From the NCBI GenBank assembly GCA_030146875.1, contig JASLAX010000208.1:1-11933 (forward strand): 11,933 nucleotides of DNA. The letters are read 5' to 3'. Every line of letters starts with the position of its first letter. The first letter of the stretch is position 1. Below, piece by piece: positions 7,504 to 11,933 of this stretch. The notes below the pieces were generated by a model. It worked only from the letters and a program-made list of their open reading frames with translations. It did no database searches and was not told where the DNA came from. This DNA is from Longimicrobiaceae bacterium. Lineage in GTDB: Bacteria > Gemmatimonadota > Gemmatimonadetes > Longimicrobiales > Longimicrobiaceae. The position numbers and the translations under genes are program-made.

Positions 7504-7540
7504 TCCGTGCAGGGAGATGGCAGGGGGGACACCGACGCCG

Positions 7541-7547
7541 AAGGAGG
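7541..7547 (+). promoter_or_regulatory. Ribosome binding site deciding the MqnC-like start
   Basis: AAGGAGG is a near-perfect anti-Shine-Dalgarno match ending 5 nt before GTG at 7553. The competing in-frame ATG at 7517 has AGGGAG abutting it, too close to work well, and would add 12 residues upstream of this site. The site therefore favours GTG 7553. Confidence 0.75.
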
Positions 7548-7552
7548 GGCAC

Positions 7553-8665
7553 GTGCCCGCGGAGAGCTCGCAGTTCGGACACCAGGGGGTGCGCGCGGTC
7601 GCGGAGCGCATCCGGGCCGGAGGCCGCGTCTCCGCCGCCGACGCCGCCCTGCTCTGGGAGCACGCCTCCGACGACGAGATGAAGGCGCTGGCCGGCGTGG
7701 TCCGCGCCCGCCACCACGCCCCCGACCGCGCCACCTACATGGTGATGCGGATCATCAACTACACCAACGTGTGCGTGGCGCAGTGCGACTACTGCGCGTT
7801 CTACGTGCTGCCCAACCAGCCGGGCGGCTACGTGCTCACGCGCGAGGACGTCTTCGCCAGGATCGACGAGCTGCTCGTCGCCGGCGGCGACCTGGTGGGC
7901 TTCAACGGCGGCTTCAACCCCAGGCTCCCCCTCCACTACTACTGCGACCTCTTCGCCGCCGTGCGCGAGCGCTACGGCGACGCGGTGGAGTTCTACGCGC
8001 TCACCATCGCCGAGTTCATGTTCCTGGCCGACCGCGCCAGGCTCTCGTACGCCGAGACGGCGGCGCGGCTGCGCGAGTCCGGCGTGCACTGGGTCACCGG
8101 CGGCGGCTCCGAGATCCTGACCGAGGACTTCCGCGCCCGTCACGCCAAGTTCAAGTACACGGTCGCCGAGTACTTCCAGGCGCAGCGCGCCATCGTGGAG
8201 TCGGGGATGCGGACCACGGCGACCATGGTGATCGGCTTCGACGAGACCTTCGAGGAGCGCATGGAGCACCTGCAGCGCACCCGCGACTTCCAGGACGGGT
8301 GCCTGGCGGACGGGTACTCGGGCCTCTTCTCCATCCTGTCGTGGACGTACAAGCCGTACGGCACCGCCCTCGGCGGCGCCGAGGTCACCCCGCGCGAGTA
8401 CTGGAGGCACATCGCCCTCACGCGCATCTTCCTGGACAACGTGAAGCACGTCCGCACCTCGGTGCTCACGCTGAACGAGGACGCCTTCCGCGCCCTGGAG
8501 TTCGGCGCCGACGACTTCGACCTGCCCATCGAGGACGAGGTGACGCAGAAGGCCGGCGCCACCATCGACCTGGACTTGGACCGCCTCCTCGCCATCCCGC
8601 GCGCCCTGGGCTACACCGTCGAGTACCGCCACGCCGAGCGCCCGCCCGCGCTCACGCCGGCGTAG
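7553..8665 (+). CDS. mqnC: Radical SAM enzyme, MqnC-like (dehypoxanthine futalosine cyclase family)
   Basis: 370 residues, the usual MqnC length. The GTG start is set by the AAGGAGG at 7541-7547. A helical N-terminus (RIRAGGRVSAADAALLWEHA) precedes INYTNVCVAQCDYCAFY, where C74, C78 and C81 form the CxxxCxxC that binds the [4Fe-4S] cluster for SAM cleavage. GGGSEIL (183-189), TTATMVIGFDET and a late SWTYKPYGTAL segment follow; W-x-Y/F-x-P-x-x-T-x-L is the MqnC-like version of a region that differs in MqnE and CofH. Known role of the family: cyclise dehypoxanthine futalosine in the cytoplasmic futalosine route to menaquinone. Departures from typical MqnC are FNGGFNP in place of LLQGGxxP, AFYV in place of AFYR, and the ending DLPIEDEVTQKAGA. 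No other mqn gene is in the window, so it may be a divergent MqnC or a related enzyme of unknown substrate. Radical SAM assignment is near certain; the symbol is tentative. Confidence 0.75.
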   Translation: MPAESSQFGHQGVRAVAERIRAGGRVSAADAALLWEHASDDEMKALAGVVRARHHAPDRATYMVMRIINYTNVCVAQCDYCAFYVLPNQPGGYVLTREDVFARIDELLVAGGDLVGFNGGFNPRLPLHYYCDLFAAVRERYGDAVEFYALTIAEFMFLADRARLSYAETAARLRESGVHWVTGGGSEILTEDFRARHAKFKYTVAEYFQAQRAIVESGMRTTATMVIGFDETFEERMEHLQRTRDFQDGCLADGYSGLFSILSWTYKPYGTALGGAEVTPREYWRHIALTRIFLDNVKHVRTSVLTLNEDAFRALEFGADDFDLPIEDEVTQKAGATIDLDLDRLLAIPRALGYTVEYRHAERPPALTPA

Positions 8666-8717
8666 AAGGAACCCGGCGAAGCAGGAATCCGGCGAGTACC
8701 CCCGCACATCCCGTGAT

Positions 8718-9602
8718 TTGAGCCTGAAGGACATCGTCCTCGACCTGTTCGGTGCCCATCCCGCAGAGCCCGCGGCCCGGACGGCGCCTCCCGCGTCCCC
8801 CTCCGCGCGTCCGCCCTCCCGCGGAGGCGCGGCGCCGGCGCGGGAGCCCCAGCCCAGCCGGGATCCAGCGCCCCGCACGTCCGCGCGTCCCCAGCCGCAC
8901 CGGTCAGGCGCGCCGGGGTCGAGGGGGCGGGCGCGGGACGGCACCCCCTCGCTGCTGGCGCGGAGCGAGGCGGAGGCTCTGGCGGTCGTCCTCCGCGGCG
9001 GGGGCGCGTACCGGCGGGTGGTCTTCACCCGAAACCGGCGGGTGATGGCGTCGGCCGTGGAGGGCGGGGCGGTGCTGCGGCTGCACGCGGGGTTCGCGGA
9101 GGCGCCCGAGGCCGTTCTGGCGGCGGTGGGCGTCCTCTTCTCCACGCGAGACCGGCGGCGGAGGGCAGCGGCGCGGGAGACGGTGCGCGCCTTCATCGCC
9201 ACGATGCCCGCGACGCCCGCGCAGCCCCGGCCGCGCGTCCGCCGCGCGGATCCCGGCGACCGCGCGCACCTGGAGCGGCTGCGGGCGGAGTTCGACGCCG
9301 TCAACCGGGAGTCGTTCGAGGGCGCGCTGCCCTCCGTCCCCCTCTGGCTCAGCGGGCGCATGCGGCGGCGGAACGGGCACTTCTCCGCGCGGCCGCTGGA
9401 GATCGTCATCTCCCGGCGCCTCTGCGTCCGGGGGGCGCCCGGGCAGGCGGAGCAGACCCTCCGCCACGAGATGATCCACCTCTGGCAGCACGCCACCGGG
9501 CGCGCCGTCGACCACGGGCTGGAGTTCCGCCGCATGGCCCGCGCGCTGGGCGTCCACCCCCGCGCCACCCGCACGGTGGAGTGGCGAGACCGAGGACCGT
9601 GA
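8718..9602 (+). CDS. SprT-like zinc metalloprotease with Pro/Arg-rich N-terminus
   Basis: 294 residues from the TTG at 8718, 52 nt after the MqnC-like gene and possibly co-transcribed with it. The start is uncertain: no good Shine-Dalgarno, and no in-frame ATG before about residue 104; the opening MSLKDIVLDLFG looks like a genuine N-terminus. Residues ~15-75 are low-complexity (Pro, Ala, Arg, Ser) and probably disordered. The C-terminal domain (~180-290) has FDAVNRESFEGALPSVPLWL, then RNGHF and LEIVISRRL, and TLRHEMIHLWQ with HExxH at 250-254 (E251 catalytic), followed by H266 in DHGLEF as third zinc ligand. That order and the H-G-x-E/D-F tail are typical of SprT-like gluzincins. No C-terminal zinc ribbon is present. 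A middle segment (~75-175) is unrecognised. Cellular function is unknown; eukaryotic Spartan relatives cleave DNA-protein crosslinks, but this cannot be carried over. Confidence 0.8.
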   Translation: MSLKDIVLDLFGAHPAEPAARTAPPASPSARPPSRGGAAPAREPQPSRDPAPRTSARPQPHRSGAPGSRGRARDGTPSLLARSEAEALAVVLRGGGAYRRVVFTRNRRVMASAVEGGAVLRLHAGFAEAPEAVLAAVGVLFSTRDRRRRAAARETVRAFIATMPATPAQPRPRVRRADPGDRAHLERLRAEFDAVNRESFEGALPSVPLWLSGRMRRRNGHFSARPLEIVISRRLCVRGAPGQAEQTLRHEMIHLWQHATGRAVDHGLEFRRMARALGVHPRATRTVEWRDRGP

Positions 9603-9643
9603 GCCCGCGTCCGCATCGCTTCGGCGGGGGCGGGCGGGACGGC

Positions 9644-9680
9644 GGAGGCCCCTCCGGTCCCCGGCCGACGGAGGGGCTCC
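9644..9680 (+). terminator. Probable terminator after the SprT-like gene
   Basis: CCCCTCCG (9649-9656) pairs with CGGAGGGG (9669-9676). The stem extends outward through GGAG/CTCC past one bulged G, giving 12 bp around a 12-nt loop, 41 nt after the stop at 9602. The downstream side (ATCGCGCTTCCC) has no real T-run, so termination efficiency is uncertain. Confidence 0.5.
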
Positions 9681-9719
9681 ATCGCGCTTCCCGCCGTGCG
9701 TCCACCGCCCGCCGCGCAT

Positions 9720-9748
9720 TTGCACGCGAGGCGGGTCCACGGTAAGTT
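9720..9748 (+). promoter_or_regulatory. Candidate sigma-70 promoter for glycyl-tRNA synthetase
   Basis: TTGCAC (9720-9725) and TAAGTT (9743-9748) are separated by exactly 17 nt in an AT-richer patch of otherwise GC-rich DNA, downstream of the hairpin at 9644-9680. Match to consensus is partial (TTG kept at -35; TA and final T kept at -10). A transcript starting near 9755 would have a leader of about 68 nt before the ATG at 9823. No T-box signature was recognised in that leader. Confidence 0.5.
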
Positions 9749-9822
9749 CTCCCCCTTTCCGACGAACCGAGCGTGGCGCGCCCCGACGGGTGCGCCGCTT
9801 CCGCATGCCCCCGGACCGACCC

Positions 9823-11175
9823 ATGGCCGATACCGACGTGATGGAGAAGCTCGTCTCGCTGTGCAAGCGGCGGGGCTACGTCTTCCAGTCCTCCGAGATC
9901 TACGGGGGCACGGGCTCCGTGTGGGACTACGGCCCGCTGGGCGTGGAGCTGAAGCGCAACGTGAAGGACGCGTGGTGGAAGGCCATGGTCCACGAGCGCG
10001 ACGACGTCGAGGGGCTGGACGCGGCCATCCTGATGCACCCGCGCGTGTGGGAGGCGTCGGGCCACGTGGACGCCTTCACCGACCCCCTGGTGGAGTGCCT
10101 GAACTGCCACCGCCGCTTCCGCGAGGACACGCTGCAGGAGCAGGCCGGCACGAAGGAGATGGAGGGCGTGCAGTGCCCCTCCTGCGGCGTGAAGGGCAAG
10201 TGGTCCGAGGCGCGGCAGTTCAACCTGATGTTCAAGACCTTCATGGGGCCGGCGGAGGACTCCGCGTCCACCGTGTACCTGCGTCCCGAGACGGCGCAGG
10301 GGATCTTCGTCAACTTCCTGAACGTCCAGTCCGCGTCGCGCCAGAAGGTTCCGTTCGGGATCGCTCAGATCGGCAAGGCGTTCCGCAACGAGATCACGCC
10401 CGGGAACTTCACCTTCCGCACGCGTGAGTTCGAGCAGATGGAGATGCAGTACTTCGTGGAGCCCGGGACCGACGAGACGTGGTTCGAGTTCTGGCGCGAG
10501 CGGCGGATGAAGTGGCACACCGACGTGCTGGGGCTGGACGCCGACCGCCTGCGCTACCACCCCCACGAGAAGCTCGCGCACTACGCGCTCGCCGCCGGCG
10601 ACGTGGAGTACCGCTTCGGCGGCACCATCGGCGAGGGCGGCTGGGGCGAGGTGGAGGGGATCCACAACCGCAGCGACTTCGACCTGGGCCGCCACCAGGA
10701 GTACTCGGGCAAGCGCCTGGAGTACATCGACCCGGTCGCCAACAAGCGCTACCTGCCGTACGTCATCGAGACCTCGGTGGGCGCCGACCGCATCACCCTG
10801 GCGGTGCTCTTCGACGCCTACCGCGAGGAGGAGGTCGAGGGCGAGACGCGCGTGGTGCTGGGCCTCAAGCCCTCGCTGGCGCCGCTCAAGACCGGCGTGT
10901 TCCCGCTGGTGAAGAAGGACGGCATGCCCGAGCGGGCGACGAAGATCCACGAGGACCTGCGCCGCCGCGGCATCCAGAGCTTCTACGACGAGTCCGGCGC
11001 CATCGGGCGGCGCTACCGCCGCCAGGACGAGGCGGGCACCCCGTTCGGCATCACCGTCGACGGCGAGACCATCGAGCAGGGCACCGTCACCGTGCGCGAC
11101 CGCGACACCATGGAGCAGTCGCGCGTGTCCGAGGACCGGATCGTGGAGTTCCTGCGCGAGAAGATCGAGGGGTAG
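9823..11175 (+). CDS. glyS: Glycyl-tRNA synthetase (single-subunit, class II)
   Basis: 450 residues from the ATG at 9823 (MADTDVMEKLVSLCKRRGYV). GTG 9790 and ATG 9805 would add residues unlike the family N-terminus; ATG 9841 is also possible. It charges tRNA-Gly with glycine using ATP in the cytoplasm. This is the alpha2-type enzyme (as in Thermus and eukaryotes), not the GlyQ/GlyS alpha2beta2 type. Evidence: SSEIYGGTGSVWDYGPLG near the N-terminus; a zinc-binding insertion with CLNC (C92, C95) and CPSC (C118, C121); YLRPETAQGIF; class II motif 2 at FRNEITPGNFTFRTREFEQM (R188, E190); GGTIGEGGWGEVEGIHNRSD; and motif 3 at ETSVGADRI (R323). The last ~100 residues (LAPLKTGVFPLVKK onward) form the anticodon-binding domain. 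All key residues appear intact. It has its own probable promoter and a strong terminator, consistent with a stand-alone housekeeping gene. Confidence 0.97.
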   Translation: MADTDVMEKLVSLCKRRGYVFQSSEIYGGTGSVWDYGPLGVELKRNVKDAWWKAMVHERDDVEGLDAAILMHPRVWEASGHVDAFTDPLVECLNCHRRFREDTLQEQAGTKEMEGVQCPSCGVKGKWSEARQFNLMFKTFMGPAEDSASTVYLRPETAQGIFVNFLNVQSASRQKVPFGIAQIGKAFRNEITPGNFTFRTREFEQMEMQYFVEPGTDETWFEFWRERRMKWHTDVLGLDADRLRYHPHEKLAHYALAAGDVEYRFGGTIGEGGWGEVEGIHNRSDFDLGRHQEYSGKRLEYIDPVANKRYLPYVIETSVGADRITLAVLFDAYREEEVEGETRVVLGLKPSLAPLKTGVFPLVKKDGMPERATKIHEDLRRRGIQSFYDESGAIGRRYRRQDEAGTPFGITVDGETIEQGTVTVRDRDTMEQSRVSEDRIVEFLREKIEG

Positions 11176-11187
11176 CTCTCCCGTCGT

Positions 11188-11228
11188 CGGCGGGGCCGCT
11201 CCGGAGCCCGGCGGAAACCGCCCCGCCG
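11188..11228. other. GC-rich hairpin just after glycyl-tRNA synthetase
   Basis: CGGCGGGGC (11188-11196) pairs with GCCCCGCCG (11220-11228), a 9-bp stem over a 23-nt loop that contains its own GC-rich stretches. It begins 13 nt past the stop and has no T-run. A second short hairpin, GGCCGCG/CGCGGCC (11264-11270 and 11278-11284), follows. Both lie upstream of the better terminator at 11308-11351 and may protect the mRNA 3' end. This stretch (11176-11307) shows no supported gene. Confidence 0.4.
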
Positions 11229-11307
11229 GTCTCCTCCGCGGGGCCGGCGAGCCTCCTCCTCCAGGCCGCGAAACCCCCGCGGCCCTCCGTCCGGGGTCTC
11301 CCCGGCC

Positions 11308-11351
11308 ACGGACCGAGCCTCGCAACCGCGCGAGTCTCGGTCCGTTTCTTT
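11308..11351 (+). terminator. Intrinsic terminator of glycyl-tRNA synthetase
   Basis: ACGGACCGAG (11308-11317) pairs perfectly with CTCGGTCCGT (11336-11345). Inside, after one C/T mismatch, CTCGC and GCGAG add five pairs, leaving a 6-nt loop (AACCGC). The stem runs straight into TTCTTT (11346-11351), the best U-tract of any hairpin in the window. It lies 132 nt after the glyS stop. Confidence 0.8.
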
Positions 11352-11398
11352 GTGGGGGGGTAAGCCGCGGCCCCTCGTCCAACCCGTCGCGTCGGACG

Positions 11399-11475
11399 GC
11401 CTCTCGGCACCACCTCGAGCTCGACAGCCCGCGAAGGCGGGCTTCGTGTGGTCGTTGCAGCGGTTTCAACCGCCG
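11399..11475. repeat. Nested palindrome cluster, candidate dispersed intergenic repeat
   Basis: Within about 75 nt there are three adjacent inverted repeats: the overlapping CTCGAG/GAGCTC palindromes near 11414-11422, AGCCCGC (11426-11432) with GCGGGCT (11437-11443) around GAAG, and GCGGTT (11460-11465) with AACCGC (11468-11473) around TC. The CGAAG/CTTCG at 11432-11446 gives an alternative fold of the middle stem. There is no U-tract and no coding potential. Such compact sets of stems are typical of REP-like elements scattered between genes. Only one copy is in this window, so repetition is inferred, not seen. Confidence 0.4.
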
Positions 11476-11515
11476 GGCGAGGGGGCCGCCTCGTGCGCCC
11501 CGCACCCCCGCCCGC

Positions 11516-11521
11516 TACCTT
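11516..11521 (+). promoter_or_regulatory. Possible -10 element for the last gene
   Basis: TACCTT precedes the proposed GTG start at 11564 by 42 nt and resembles the TAnnTT islands at 7498 and 9743. No clear -35 box is visible at the right distance, so support is weak. Confidence 0.25.
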
Positions 11522-11563
11522 GCTCTCCTCCCGGTGGTCCCGCTCCCCGAACGCCGCCGTCCC

Positions 11564-11933
11564 GTGCCCGAAGTCCCCGAGCAGTCCGAGCGCGCACCCG
11601 CCTTCCCCGAGGCGGACTTCTCGCGCATCCGCACCATCCCCGTCGGCGGCCGCCCGAACAAGGTGGTCGCGGAGCAGTTCGCCGCGCCGCCCTCCGTCGA
11701 TCCCGCGGAGCGCACGTTCGGCGCGTTCGTCGCGTCGCTCCCGCACGTCCTGCAGGCGGAGTCGTTCCTCGCCGTCGTCGACGCCGTCGTGGGGGCGGTG
11801 GAGGCGGAGCGGACCGTGCTGTGGATGCTCGGCGGGCACGTGGTGAAGACGGGCCTCGGCCCCGTGCTCGTCGACCTGATGCGGCGCGGCGCGGTCACGC
11901 ACCTGGCGTCCAACGGCTCCGCGTCCATCCACG
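11564..11933 (+). CDS. Deoxyhypusine-synthase-like protein, N-terminal part (runs off the window)
   Basis: An open frame of 123 codons continues past the window end without a stop. The GTG at 11564 (VPEVPEQSERAP) is preferred; a GTG at 11534 is also in frame, and neither has a clear Shine-Dalgarno. Residues ~15-35 read FPEADFSRIRTIPVGGRPNK. A helical stretch follows, then VLWMLGGHVVKTGLGPVLVD (H92, K95), LMRRGAVTHLASNGSASIH. The order G-x-H-x-x-K-x-G-L, then N-G-x-x-x-I-H is what I associate with deoxyhypusine-synthase-like Rossmann-fold proteins found in some bacteria, which lack a eukaryotic-type eIF5A substrate; related enzymes act on polyamines. The catalytic C-terminal half is outside the window, so the reaction cannot be judged. 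The antisense and +1 frames here are shadows. Confidence 0.55.
   Translation, partial: MPEVPEQSERAPAFPEADFSRIRTIPVGGRPNKVVAEQFAAPPSVDPAERTFGAFVASLPHVLQAESFLAVVDAVVGAVEAERTVLWMLGGHVVKTGLGPVLVDLMRRGAVTHLASNGSASIH

Noticed and set aside
7385..9682. 765-codon antisense frame across the radical SAM and SprT genes
   Set aside because: It spans two real genes and their gap, with no domain or signal; a GC-bias artefact.
9406..11505. 699-codon antisense frame opposite glycyl-tRNA synthetase
   Set aside because: Shadow of a fully conserved synthetase gene.
11448..11846. Short + strand frame rich in Ser/Arg/Pro before and across the last gene
   Set aside because: Low-complexity composition, and it crosses the palindrome cluster; the frame from 11564 has protein-like sequence and conserved motifs.

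Overview
The window is very GC-rich, densely coding DNA from a diderm bacterium: an outer-membrane beta-barrel and two lipoprotein signal peptides are visible. Strong G/C third-position bias, GTG/TTG starts, a one-subunit glycyl-tRNA synthetase and an MqnC-like radical SAM enzyme would fit a member of the Gemmatimonadota (Longimicrobium-like). That placement is an inference from style, not a proven assignment. No tRNA, rRNA, CRISPR array, transposase or phage gene was seen.

Region 1 (2-4414, + strand) is a tightly coupled four-gene exopolysaccharide operon, entered from its 5' side. It encodes a TPR/beta-barrel outer-membrane exporter (C-terminal part only), a processive membrane family 2 glycosyltransferase (PgaC-like), a 65-residue one-pass membrane protein and a membrane-anchored polysaccharide deacetylase. 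The genes overlap by 4, 1 and 1 nt. The set resembles Pga-type synthase/export systems: polymerise and translocate across the inner membrane, de-N-acetylate in the periplasm, export through the barrel. It differs in having an unknown small protein where PgaD would be, and a deacetylase with its own N- and C-terminal additions instead of the PgaB glycoside hydrolase domain.

Region 2 (4637-7316, - strand) converges on the operon. It holds a GH5 glycosidase lipoprotein with two Ig-like domains and, behind a perfect 16-bp hairpin, an SLT-type lytic transglycosylase lipoprotein. A role for the GH5 enzyme in trimming the neighbouring polymer is possible but unproven.

Region 3 (7553-11175, + strand) holds an MqnC-like radical SAM enzyme (futalosine menaquinone pathway), a SprT-like zinc metalloprotease and glycyl-tRNA synthetase. 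The last is followed by a strong intrinsic terminator.

Region 4 (11176-11933) is a hairpin-rich intergenic stretch of 388 nt with a repeat-like nested palindrome cluster. It is followed by the start of a gene that runs off the window; the predicted protein carries a motif resembling deoxyhypusine-synthase-type enzymes.
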